From positions 72,489,345 to 72,553,344 of the forward strand of contig NC_087065.1 of the NCBI RefSeq assembly GCF_963678635.1: 64,000 bases of DNA, written 5' to 3'. This document shows, piece after piece, positions 1-11,930 of the stretch. The DNA is from Symsagittifera roscoffensis. Its lineage: Eukaryota > Xenacoelomorpha > Acoela > Convolutidae. Each line of letters opens with the position of its first letter. The first letter of the stretch is position 1. A model generated the notes under the pieces. The model saw only the letters and a list, made by a program, of their open reading frames with translations. It was not told the DNA's origin and searched no databases. The translations under genes and the position numbers were made by a program.

Positions 1-237
1 TTTGAGTACAAAATGGAAACACTTCTCATCGAAAGCTGGCTAATCATAGCATAACGAGCACCAAGGAAAAAATTTAATACACAATGCAAACAATTTTCAT
101 TGAAAGCTGTCTAAACATTGGCCAACAAGTGCCAACGAAAAAAATATGTACCCAAAAAAAATTATAAATTTCATTGGAATCTTAGCCTAACAAGTGCCAA
201 GGAAAACATTGAATACATAATGCAAACAATTTTAATC
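1..237 (+). repeat. Tail of a 347-bp pentamer (B end, C, A', C')
   Basis: The window opens in the last 30 bases of a B monomer. It continues with C (31-101), a divergent A' (102-175, with 'aaaaaaatatgtaccc') and the short C' (176-237). This is the same B-C-A'-C' order as in the q units further right, in a more diverged form. Confidence 0.85.
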
Positions 238-450
238 GAAAGCTGTCTATACATTGGCTCACAAGTGCCAACGAAAAATTGAATCCTCAAAAAAAAATTA
301 ATTTGCTTTGGAAGCTGGGTATACATAGCCTTACATGAGTCAACAAAAAATTGAATACACAATCGAAACACTTCTCATCGAAAGCTGGCTAATCATAGCA
401 TAGCGAGTGCCAGGGAAAACATTGAAAACACAATGCAAACAATCTTAACC
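238..450 (+). repeat. Single 213-bp A-B-C trimer (p unit)
   Basis: Monomer starts lie at 238 (A), 310 (B) and 380 (C), and the next A starts at 451. This p trimer sits between the q tail on the left and the first X hexamer on the right. The p-then-X order recurs at every later X boundary up to 9417. Confidence 0.85.
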
Positions 451-2127
451 GAAAGCTGTCTATTCTTTGGCTAACCAGTGATAACGAAAAAAGTGAAACC
501 ACAAAAAAAAATTGCCTTGGAAGCTGAGTAACCATTGCCTAACAAGAGCCAACGAAAATTTGGATTACATAGTGGAAACACTTCTCATCGAAAGCTGGTT
601 AATCATAGCATAACGATTGCCAAGGAAAACATTGGATACACAATGCAATCAATGTTAATCGAAAGCTGTCTATGTATTGGCTAACAAGTGCCAACGAAAA
701 ATTGATTCCCTAAAAAAATCAATTTTCTTTGAAAGCTGGGTATCCATTGCCTAACATGAGCCAACAACATTTTTGAGTACAAAATGGAAACACTTCTCAA
801 CGAAAGCTGGCTAATCATAGCATAACGAGTGCCAAGAAGAACATTGAATACACAATGCAAACAATTTTCATCGAAAGCTGTCTATACATTGGCTAACAAG
901 TGCCAACGAAAAAATAAATCCACAAAAAAATTTAATTTGCCTTGGAAGCTGGGTATACATAGCCTAACATGAGTCAACAAAATAATTGAATACAAAATGG
1001 AAACACTTCTCATCAAAATTTGGCTAATCATAGCATAGCGAGTGCCAAGGAAAATTTTGAATACACACTGCAAACCATTTCCATCGAAAGCTGTCTAAAC
1101 ATTGGCTAACATGTGCTATCGAAAAAAAATATAACCAGAAGAATAATAAATTTCATTGGAAATTTAGCTTAACAAGTGCCAAGGAAAACATTGAATACAT
1201 AATGCAAACAATATTAATCGAAAGCTGTCTATACATTGGCTAAAAAGTGCCAACGAAAAAATGAATCCACAAAAAAAGTTAATTTGCCTTGGAAGCTGGG
1301 TATACATAGCCTAACATGAGTCAACAAAAATTTTGAATACACTATGGAAACACTTCTCATCGAAAGCTGGCTAATCATAGCATAGCGAGTGTCAAGGAAA
1401 ATTTTGAATACACAATGCAAACCATTTCCATCGAAAGCTGTCTAAACATTGGCTAACATGTGCTATCGAAAAAAAAATATAACCAGAAGAATAATAAATT
1501 TCATTGGAAATTTAGCTTAACAAGTGCCAAGGAAAACATTGAATACATAATGCAAATAATATTAATCGAAAGCTGTCTATACATTGGCTAACAAGAGCCA
1601 ACGAAAAAATGAATCCACAAAAAAATTTAATTTGCCTTGGAAGCTGGGTATACATAGCCTAACATGAGTCAACAAAATAATTGAATACAAAATGGAAACA
1701 CTTCTCATCGAAAGCTGGCTAATCATAGCATAGCGAGTGCCAAGGAAAATTTTGAATACACAATGCAAACCATTTCCATCGAAAGCTGTCTAAACATTGG
1801 CTAACATGTGCTATCGAAAAAAAATATAACTAGAAGAATAATAAATTTCTTTGGAAATTTAGCTTAACAAGTGCCAAGGAAAACATTGAGTACATAATGC
1901 AAACAATATTAATCGAAAGCTGTCTATACATTGGCTAACAAGTGCCAACGAAAAAATGAATCCACAAAAAAAGTTAATTTGCATTGGAAGCTGGGTATAC
2001 ATAGCCTAACATGAGTCAACAAAAATTTTGAATACACTATGGAAACACTTCTCATCGAAAGCTGGCTAATCATAGCATAGCGAGTGCCAAGGAAAAAATT
2101 GAAAACACAATTCAAACAATCTTAACC
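451..2127 (+). repeat. Super-HOR copy 1: X-q-q-q-p, 1677 bp
   Basis: The X hexamer occupies 451-872. Its first trimer is marked by 'tattctttggctaaccag' and 'gataacgaaaaaa', its second by 'tatgtattgg'. It is followed by A starts at 873, 1220, 1568 and 1915 (spacings 347, 348, 347) and a closing 213-bp trimer. The q units here carry 'aaccagaagaataataaa' in A'. Small differences between neighbouring q units (for example 'aagtgtcaagg' near 1389) show they are separate copies. Confidence 0.9.
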
Positions 2128-2550
2128 GAAAGCTGTCTATTCTTTGGCTAACCAGTGATAACGAAAAAAGTGAAACCACAAAAAAAAATTGCCTTGGAAG
2201 CTGAGTAACCATTGCCTAACAAGAGCCAACGAAAATTTGGATTACAAAGTGGAAACACTTCTCATCGAAAACTGGTTGATCATAGCATAACGATTGCCAA
2301 GGAAAACATTGGATACACAATGCAATCAATGTTAATCGAAAGCTGTCTATGTATTGGCTAACAAGTGCCAACGAAAAAATGATTCCACAAAAAAAATCAA
2401 TTTTCTTTGAAAGCTGGGTATCCATTGCCTAACATGAGCCAACAACATTTTTGAGTACAAAATGGAAACACTTCTCAACGAAAGCTGGCTAATCATAGCA
2501 TAACGAGTGCCAAGAAGAACATTGAATACACAATGCAAACAATTTTCATC

Positions 2551-2763
2551 GAAAGCTGTCTATACATTGGCTAACAAGTGCCAACGAAAAAATAAATCCA
2601 CAAAAAAATTTAATTTGCCTTGGAAGCTGGGTATACATAGCCTAACATGAGTCAACAAAATAATTGAATACAAAATGGAAACACTTCTCATCGAAAGCTG
2701 GCTAATCATAGCATAGCGAGTGCCAAGGAAAATTTTGAATACACAATGCAAACCATTTCCATC
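2551..2763 (+). repeat. Type A-B-C trimer (p), 213 bp, reference example
   Basis: Monomer A is 2551-2621 ('gaaagctgtctatacattgg' start, two A-tracts). B is 2622-2692 ('ggaagctgggtatac' start). C is 2693-2763 ('gaaagctggctaatcatag' start). Each is exactly 71 bp. The period is a multiple of three, so the minus strand reads through all three monomers in one frame and meets one stop per trimer. This explains the recurring 63-codon open frames across the array. Confidence 0.92.
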
Positions 2764-2897
2764 GAAAGCTGTCTAAACATTGGCTAACATGTGCTATCGA
2801 AAAAAAATATAACCAGAAGAATAATAAATTTCATTGGAAATTTAGCTTAACAAGTGCCAAGGAAAACATTGAATACATAATGCAAACAATATTAATC
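2764..2897 (+). repeat. A'-C' dimer (134 bp) that turns a trimer into the q pentamer
   Basis: A' (2764-2835, 72 bp) has 'aacatgtgctatcgaaaa' and a tail lacking the usual 'tccac' A-tract. C' (2836-2897, 62 bp) starts 'ggaaatttagcttaacaag', about 9 bp shorter than a normal C. Its 'agcttaacaag' matches the M monomer of the K-L-M module, not the local C. Related A'-C' pairs occur near 102, 11033, 19130, 21565, 21845, 22830, 23110 and 24010. I found none after about 24.2 kb. Confidence 0.85.
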
Positions 2898-4018
2898 GAA
2901 AGCTGTCTATACATTGGCTAACAAGTGCCAACGAAAAAATGAATCCACAAAAAAAGTTAATTTGCCTTGGAAGCTGGGTATACATAGCCTAACATGAGTC
3001 AACAAAAATTTTGAATACACTATGGAAACACTTTTCATCGAAAGCTGGCTAATCATAGCATATCGAGTGCCAAGGAAAATTTTGAATACACAATGCAAAC
3101 CATTTCCATCGAAAGCTGTCTAAACATTGGCTAACATGTGCTATCCAAAAAAAATATAACCAGAAGAATAATAAATTTCATTGGAAATTTAGCTTAACAA
3201 GTGCCAAGGAAAACATTGAATACATAATGCAAACAATAATAATCGAAAGCTGTCTATACATTGGCTAACAAGTGCCAACGAAAAAATGAATCCACAAAAA
3301 AATTTAATTTGCCTTGGAAGCTGGGTATACATAGCCTAACATGAGTCAACAAAATAATTGAATACAAAATGGAAACACTTCTCATCGAAAGCTGGCTAAT
3401 CATAGCATAGCGAGTGCCAAGGAAAATTTTGAATACACAATGCAAACCATTTCCATCGAAAGCTGTCTATACATTGGCTAACAAGTGCCAACGAAAAAAT
3501 AAATCCACAAAAAAATTTAATTTGCCTTGGAAGCTGGGTATACATAGCCTAACATGAGTCAACAAAATAATTGAATATAAAATGGAAACATTTCTCATCG
3601 AAAGCTGGCTAATCATAGCATAGCGAGTGCCAAGGAAAATTTTGAATACACAATGCAAACCATTTCCATCGAAAGCTGTCTAAACATTGGCTAACATGTG
3701 CTATCGAAAAAAAATATAACCAGAAGAATAATAAATTTCATTGGAAATTTAGCTTAACAAGTGCCAAGGAAAACATTGAATACATAATGCAAACAATATT
3801 AATCGAAAGCTGTCTATACATTGGCTAACAAGTGCCAACGAAAAAATGAATCCACAAAAAAAAGTTAATTTGCCTTGGAAGCTGGGTATACATAGCCTAA
3901 CATGAGTCAACAAAAATTTTGAATACACTATGGAAACACTTCTCATCGAAAGCTGGCTAATCATAGCATAGCGAGTGCCAAGGAAAAAATTGAAAACACA
4001 ATGCAAACAATCTTAACC

Positions 4019-5560
4019 GAAAGCTGTCTATTCTTTGGCTAACCAGTGATAACGAAAAAAGTGAAACCACAAAAAAAAATTGCCTTGGAAGCTGAGTAAC
4101 CATTGCCTAACAAGAGCCAACGAAAATTTGGATTACAAAGTGGAAACACTTCTCATCGAAAGCTGGTTAATCATAGCATAACGATTGCCAAGGAAAACAT
4201 TGGATACACAATGCAATCAATGTTAATCGAAAGCTGTCTATGTATTGGCTAACAAGTGCCAACGAAAAAATGATTCCACAAAAAAAATCAATTTTCTTTG
4301 AAAGCTGGGTATCCATTGCCTAACATGAGCCAACAACATTTTTGAGTACAAAATGGAAACACTTCTCAACGAAAGCTGGCTAATCATAGCATAACGAGTG
4401 CCAAGAAGAACATTGAATACACAATGCAAACAATTTTCATCGAAAGCTGTCTATACATTGGCTAACAAGTGCCAACGAAAAAACAAATCCACAAAAAAAT
4501 TTAATTTGCCTTGGAAGCTGGGTATACATAGCCTAACATGAGTCAACAAAATAATTGAATACAAAATGGAAACACTTCTCATCGAAAGCTGGCTAATCAT
4601 AGCATAGCGAGTGCCAAGGAAAATTTTGAATACACAATGCAAACCATTTCCATCGAAAGCTGTCTAAACATTGGCTAACATGTGCTATCGAAAAAAAATA
4701 TAACCAGAAGAATAATAAATTTCATTGGAAATTTAGCTTAACAAGTGCCAAGGAAAACATTGAATACATAATGCAAACAATATTAATCGAAAGCTGTCTA
4801 TACACTGGCTAACAAGTGCCAACGAAAAAATGAATCCACAAAAAAAGTTAATTTGCCTTGGAAGCTGGGTATACATAGCCTAACATGAATCAACAAAAAT
4901 TTTAAATACACTATGGAAACACTTCTCATCGAAAGCTGGCTAATCATAGCATAGCGAGTGCTAAGGAAAATTTTGAATACACAATGCAAACCATTTCCAT
5001 CGAAAGCTGTCTAAACATTGGCTAACATGTGCTATCGAAAAAAAATATAACCAGAAAATAATAAATTTCATTGGAAATTTAGCTTAACAAGTGCCAAGGA
5101 AAACATTGAATACATAATGCAAACAATATTAATCGAAAGCTGTCTATACATTGGCTAACAAGTGCCAACGAAAAAATGAATCCACAAAAAAATTTAATTT
5201 GCCTTGGAAGCTGGGTATACATAGCCTAACATGAGTCAACAAAATAATTGAATACAAAATGGAAACACTTCTCATCGAAAGCAGGCTAATCATAGCATAG
5301 CGAGTGCCAAGGAAAATTTTGAATACACAATGCAAACCATTTCCATCGAAAGCTGTCTATACATTGGCTAACAAGTGCCAACGAAAAAATAAATCCACAA
5401 AAAAATTTAATTTGCCTTGGAAGCTGGGTATACATAGCCTAACATGAGTCAACAAAATAATTGAATACAAAATGGAAACACTTCTCATCGAAAGCTGGCT
5501 AATCATAGCATAGCGAGTGCCAAGGAAAAAATTGAAAACACAATGCAAACAATCTTAACC
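4019..5560 (+). repeat. Super-HOR copy 3: X-q-q-p-p, 1542 bp
   Basis: X spans 4019-4441 and A starts follow at 4442, 4789, 5135 and 5348. Private variants are 'tacactggct' near 4800, 'ctaaggaaaa' near 4970, 'aaccagaaaataataaat' (3 bases shorter) near 5050 and 'gcaggctaat' at 5281. All recur exactly 1542 bp downstream, so this unit and the next are a young tandem duplication. Confidence 0.93.
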
Positions 5561-7315
5561 GAAAGCTGTCTATTCTTTGGCTAACCAGTGATAACGAAAA
5601 AAGTGAAACCACAAAAAAAAATTGCCTTGGAAGCTGAGTAACCATTGCCTAACAAGAGCCAACGAAAATTTGGATTACAAAGTGGAAACACTTCTCATCG
5701 AAAGCTGGTTAATCATAGCATAACGATTGCCAAGGAAAACATTGGATACACAATGCAATCAATGTTAATCGAAAGCTGTCTATGTATTGGCTAACAAGTG
5801 CCAACGAAAAAATGATTCCACAAAAAAAATCAATTTTCTTTGAAAGCTGGGTATCCATTGCCTAACATGAGCCAACAACATTTTTGAGTACAAAATGGAA
5901 ACACTTCTCAACGAAAGCTGGCTAATCATAGCATAACGAGTGCCAAGAAGAACATTGAATACACAATGCAAACAATTTTCATCGAAAGCTGTCTATACAT
6001 TGGCTAACAAGTGCCAACGAAAAAACAAATCCACAAAAAAATTTAATTTGCCTTGGAAGCTGGGTATACATAGCCTAACATGAGTCAACAAAATAATTGA
6101 ATACAAAATGGAAACACTTCTCATCGAAAGCTGGCTAATCATAGCATAGCGAGTGCCAAGGAAAATTTTGAATACACAATGCAAACCATTTCCATCGAAA
6201 GCTGTCTAAACATTGGCTAACATGTGCTATCGAAAAAAAATATAACCAGAAGAATAATAAATTTCATTGGAAATTTAGCTTAACAAGTGCCAAGGAAAAC
6301 ATTGAATACATAATGCAAACAATATTAATCGAAAGCTGTCTATACACTGGCTAACAAGTGCCAACGAAAAAATGAATCCACAAAAAAAGTTAATTTGCCT
6401 TGGAAGCTGGGTATACATAGCCTAACATGAATCAACAAAAATTTTAAATACACTATGGAAACACTTCTCATCGAAAGCTGGCTAATCATAGCATAGCGAG
6501 TGCTAAGGAAAATTTTGAATACACAATGCAAACCATTTCCATCGAAAGCTGTCTAAACATTGGCTAACATGTGCTATCGAAAAAAAATATAACCAGAAAA
6601 TAATAAATTTCATTGGAAATTTAGCTTAACAAGTGCCAAGGAAAACATTGAATACATAATGCAAACAATATTAATCGAAAGCTGTCTATACATTGGCTAA
6701 CAAGTGCCAACGAAAAAATGAATCCACAAAAAAATTTAATTTGCCTTGGAAGCTGGGTATACATAGCCTAACATGAGTCAACAAAATAATTGAATACAAA
6801 ATGGAAACACTTCTCATCGAAAGCAGGCTAATCATAGCATAGCGAGTGCCAAGGAAAATTTTGAATACACAATGCAAACCATTTCCATCGAAAGCTGTCT
6901 ATACATTGGCTAACAAGTGCCAACGAAAAAATAAATCCACAAAAAAATTTAATTTGCCTTGGAAGCTGGGTATACATAGCCTAACATGAGTCAACAAAAT
7001 AATTGAATACAAAATGGAAACACTTCTCATCGAAAGCTGGCTAATCATAGCATAGCGAGTGCCAAGGAAAATTTTGAATACACAATGCAAACCATTTCCA
7101 TCGAAAGCTGTCTATACATTGGCTAACAAGTGCCAACGAAAAAATAAATCCACAAAAAAATTTAATTTGCCTTGGAAGCTGGGTATACATAGCCTAACAT
7201 GAGTCAACAAAATAATTGAATACAAAATGGAAACACTTCTCATCGAAAGCTGGCTAATCATAGCATAGCGAGTGCCAAGGAAAAAATTGAAAACACAATG
7301 CAAACAATCTTAACC
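5561..7315 (+). repeat. Super-HOR copy 4: X-q-q-p-p-p, 1755 bp
   Basis: X spans 5561-5983 and A starts follow at 5984, 6331, 6677, 6890 and 7103. It shares all the private variants of copy 3 at +1542 (for example 'gcaggcta' at 6823) but carries one extra 213-bp trimer before the next X. The extra trimer was therefore gained here, or lost in copy 3, after the duplication. Confidence 0.93.
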
Positions 7316-9416
7316 GAAAGCTGTCTATTCTTTGGCTAACCAGTGATAACGAAAAAAGTGAAACCACAAAAAAAAATTGCCTTGGAAGCTGAGTAACCAT
7401 TGCCTAACAAGAGCCAACGAAAATTTGGATTACAAAGTGGAAACACTTCTCATCGAAAGCTGGTTAATCATAGCATAACGATTGCCAAGGAAAACATTGG
7501 ATACACAATGCAATCAATGTTAATCGAAAGCTGTCTATGTATTGGCTAACAAGTGCCAACGAAAAAATGATTCCACAAAAAAAATCAATTTTCTTTGAAA
7601 GCTGGGTATCCATTGCCTAACATGAGCCAACAACATTTTTGAGTACAAAATGGAAACACTTCTCAACGAAAGCTGGCTAATCATAGCATAACGAGTGCCA
7701 AGAAGAACATTGAATACACAATGCAAACAATTTTCATCGAAAGCTGTCTATACATTGGCTAACAAGTGCCAACGAAAAAATAAATCCACAAAAAAATTTA
7801 ATTTGCCTTGGAAGCTGGGTATACATAGCCTAACATGAGTCAACAAAATAATTGAATACAAAATGGAAACACTTCTCATCGAAAGCTGGCTAATCATAGC
7901 ATAGCGAGTGCCAAGGAAAATTTTGAATACACAATGCAAACCATTTCCATCGAAAGCTGTCTATACATAGGCTAACAAGTGCCAACGAAAAAATAAATCC
8001 ACAAAAAATTTAATTTGCCTTGGAAGCTGGGTATACATAGCCTAACATGAGTCAACAAAATAATTGAATACAAAATGGAAACACTTCTCATCGAAAGCTG
8101 GCTAATCATAGCATAGCGAGTGCCAAGGAAAATTTTGAATACACAATGCAAACCATTTCCATCGAAAGCTGTCTATACATTGGCTAACAAGTGCCAACGA
8201 AAAAATAAATCCACAAAAAAATTTAATTTGCCTTGGAAGCTGGGTATACATAGCCTAACATGAGTCAACAAAATAATTGAATACAAAATGGAAACACTTC
8301 TCATCGAAAGCTGGCTAATCATAGCATAGCGAGTGCCAAGGAAAATTTTGAATACACAATGCAAACCATTTCCATCGAAAGCTGTCTAAACATTGGCTAA
8401 CATGTGCTATCGAAAAAAAATATAACCAGAAGAATAATAAATTTCATTGGAAATTTAGCTTAACAAGTGCCAAGGAAAACATTGAATACATAATGCAAAC
8501 AATATTAATCGAAAGCTGTCTATACATTGGCTAACAAGTGCCAACGAAAAAATGAATCCACAAAAAAGTTAATTTGCCTTGGAAGCTGGGTATACATAGC
8601 CTAACATGAGTCAACAAAAATTTTGAATACACTATGGAAACACTTCTCATCGAAAGCTGGCTAATCATAGCATAGCGAGTGCCAAGGAAAATTTTGAATA
8701 CACAATGCAAACCATTTCCATCGAAAGCTGTCTAAACATTGGCTAACATGTGCTATCGAAAAAAAATATAACCAGAAGAATAATAAATTTCATTGGAAAT
8801 TTAGCTTAACAAGTGCCAAGGAAAACATTGAATACATAATGCAAACAATATTAATCGAAAGCTGTCTATACATTGGCTAACAAGTGCCAACGAAAAAATG
8901 AATCCACAAAAAAATTTAATTTGCCTTGGAAGCTGGGTATACATAGCCTAACATGAGTCAACAAAATAATTGAATACAAAATGGAAACACTTCTCATCGA
9001 AAGCTGGCTAATCATAGCATAGCGAGTGCCAAGGAAAATTTTGAATACACAATGCAAACCATTTCCATCGAAAGCTGTCTAAACATTGGCTAACATGTGC
9101 TATCGAAAAAAAATATAACTAGAAGAATAATAAATTTCATTGGAAATTTAGCTTAACAAGTGCCAAGGAAAACATTGAATACATAATGCAAACAATATTA
9201 ATCGAAAGCTGTCTATACATTGGCTAACAAGTGCCAACGAAAAAATGAATCCACAAAAAAAGTTAATTTGCCTCGGAAGCTGGGTATACATAGCCTAACT
9301 TGAGTCAACAAAAATTTTGAATACACTATGGAAACACTTCTCATCGAAAGCTGGCTAATCATAGCATAGCGAGTGCCAAGGAAAAAATTGAAAACACAAT
9401 GCAAACAATCTTAACC
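7316..9416 (+). repeat. Super-HOR copy 5: X-p-p-q-q-q-p, 2101 bp
   Basis: X spans 7316-7738 and A starts follow at 7739, 7952, 8164, 8511, 8857 and 9204. The trimers come first and the pentamers after, unlike copies 1-4. The trimer at 7952 has private changes ('catagg' for 'cattgg', one A lost in the tail). The A monomer at 8511 also lost one A. Confidence 0.9.
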
Positions 9417-10400
9417 GAAAGCTGTCTATTCTTTGGCTAACCAGTGATAACGAAAAAAGTGAAACCACAAAAAAAAATTGCCTTGGAAGCTGAGTAACCA
9501 TTGCCTAACAAGAGCCAACGAAAATTTGGATTACAAAGTGGAAACACTTCTCATCGAAAGCTGGTTAATCATAGCATAACGATTGCCAAGGAAAACATTG
9601 GATACACAATGCAATCAATGTTAATCGAAAGCTGTCTATGTATTGGCTAACAAGTGCCAACGAAAAAATGATTCCACAAAAAAAAATCAATTTTCTTTGA
9701 AAGCTGGGTATCCAGTGCCTAACATGAGCCAACAACATTTTTGAGTACAAAATGGAAACACTTCTCAACGAAAGCTGGCTAATCATAGCATAACGAGTGC
9801 CAAGAAGAACATTGAATACACAATGCAAACAATTTTCATCGAAAGCTGTCTATACATTGGCTAACAAGTGTCAACGAAAAAATAAATCCACAAAAAAATT
9901 TAATTTGCCTTGGAAGCTGGGTATACATAGCCTAACATGAGTCAACAAAATAATTGAATACAAAATGGAAACACTTCTCATCGAAAGCTGGCTAATCATA
10001 GCATAGCGAGTGCCAAGGAAAATTTTGAATACACAATGCAAACCATTTCCATCGAAAGCTGTCTAAACATTGGCTAACATGTGCTATCGAAAAAAAATAT
10101 AACCAGAAGAATAATAAATTTCATTGGAAATTTAGCTTAACAAGTGCCAAGGAAAACATTGAATACATAATGCAAACAATATTAATCGAAAGCTGTCTAT
10201 ACATTGGCTAACAAGTGCCAACGAAAAAATGAATCCACAAAAAAAGTTAATTTGCCTTGGAAGCTGGGTATACATAGCCTAACATGAGTCAACAAAAATT
10301 TTGAATACACTATGGAAACACTTCTCATCGAAAGCTGGCTAATCATAGCATAGCGAGTGCCAAGGAAAAAATTGAAAACACAATGCAAACAATCTTAACC
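9417..10400 (+). repeat. Super-HOR copy 6, short: X-q-p, 984 bp
   Basis: X spans 9417-9840, followed by one pentamer (9841-10187) and one trimer (10188-10400). The array then passes into a different hexamer subtype with 'gataaagaaaaaagtg'. This is the shortest and last super-repeat with the classical X block. Confidence 0.88.
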
Positions 10401-11167
10401 GAAAGCTGTCTATTCTTTGGCTAACAAGTGATAAAGAAAAAAGTGAATCCACAAATAAAAATAATTTTCATTGGAAGCTGAGTATCCATTGCCTAACAAG
10501 AGCCAACGAAAATTTTGATTACAAAGTGGAAACACTTCTCATCGAAAACTGGCTAATCATAGCATAACGATTGCCAAGGAAAACATTGAATACACAATGC
10601 AATCAATATTAATCTAAAGCTGTCTATACATTGGCTAACAAGTGCCAATGAAGAAAAGAATCCACAAAAAATATCAATTTTTTTTGAAAGCTGGGTTTCC
10701 ATTGCCTAACATGAGCCAACAAAATGGAGTATAAAATGGAAACACTTCTCATCGAAAGCTAGCTAATCCTAGCATAACGAATGCCAAGGAGAACATTGAA
10801 TACACAATGCAAACAATTTTCATCGAAAGCTGTCTATACATTGGCTAACAAGTGCCAACGAAAAATTGAATCCACAAAAAAAATTGCTTTGGAAGCTGGG
10901 TATACATAGCCTAACATGAGTCAACAAAAAAATTGAATACACAATGGAAACCCTTCTCATCGAAAGCTGGCTAATCATAGCATAGCGAGTGCGAAGGAAA
11001 ACATTGAATACACAATGCAAACAATTTTCATCGAAAACTAGCTAAACATTGTCTAACAACTGCCAACGAAAAAAACATATATCCAAAAAAATAATAAATT
11101 TCATTGGAATCTTAGCTTAACAAATGCCGAGGAAAACATTGAATACATAATGCAAACAATATTAATC
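10188..11167 (+). repeat. 980-bp HOR, copy 1
   Basis: It is made of a trimer (10188), an X-like hexamer (10401-10824), a 208-bp trimer (10825) and an A'-C' pair (11033-11167). The hexamer has 'gataaagaaaa' and 'ttaatctaaagctg'. The same signatures return 980 bp later (10421 and 11401), and the A' has 'aacatatatccaaaaaaa' in place of 'aaccagaag'. Confidence 0.88.
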
Positions 11168-11930
11168 GAAAGCTGTCTATACATTGGCTAACAAGTGCCA
11201 ACGAAAAAATGAATCCACAAAAAAAGTTAATTTGCCTTGGAAGCTGGGTATACATAGCCTAACATGAGTCAACAAAAATTTTGAATACACTATGGAAACA
11301 CTTCTCATCGAAAGCTGGCTAATCATAGCATAGCGAGTGCCAAGGAAAAAATTGAAAACACAATGCAAACAATCTTAACCGAAAGCTGTCTATTCTTTGG
11401 CTAACAAGTGATAAAGAAAAAAGTGAATCCACAAATAAAAATAATTTTCATTGGAAGCTGAGTATCCATTGCCTAACAAGAGCCAACGAAAATTTTGATT
11501 ACAAAGTGGAAACACTTCTCATCGAAAACTGGCTAATCATAGCATAACGATTGCCAAGGAAAACATTGAATACACAATGCAATCAATATTAATCTAAAGC
11601 TGTCTATACATTGGCTAACAAGTGCCAATGAAGAAAAGAATCCACAAAAAATATCAATTTTTTTTGAAAGCTGGGTATCCATTGCCTAACATGAGCCAAC
11701 AAAATGGACTATAAAATGGAAACACTTCTCATCGAAAGCTAGCTAATCCTAGCATAACGAATGCCAAGGAGAACATTGAATACACAATGCAAACAATTTT
11801 CATCGAAAGCTGTCTATACATTGGCTAACAAGTGCCAACGAAAAATTGAATCCACAAAAAAAAATTGCTTTGGAAGCTGGGTATACATAGCCTAACATGA
11901 GTCAACAAAAAAATTGAATACAAAATGGAA
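11168..11930 (+). repeat. 980-bp HOR, copy 2 (truncated)
   Basis: It matches copy 1 at +980 with few changes ('ggact' for 'ggagt' near 11708, 'gggtatcc' for 'gggtttcc' near 11680). It departs from copy 1 near 11.93 kb, where 'aatacaaaatgg' and 'ctcaacg' replace 'aatacacaatgg' and 'ctcatcg'. It overlaps the left end of the 1485-bp repeat. Confidence 0.82.

Larger units (their letters stand above)
2128..4018 (+). repeat. Super-HOR copy 2: X-q-q-p-q-p, 1891 bp
   Basis: X spans 2128-2550. A-monomer starts then follow at 2551, 2898, 3245, 3458 and 3805, giving spacings of 347, 347, 213 and 347 before the closing trimer. It differs from its neighbours in having a trimer inserted between the second and third pentamers. 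One private change in a B/C junction is 'cacttttcatcg' near 3030. Confidence 0.9.

Noticed and set aside
2800-2835. Polyadenylation signal 'aataaa' in the A' monomer
   Set aside because: It repeats in every q unit simply as part of the A-rich monomer tail and is not linked to any transcription unit I can support.
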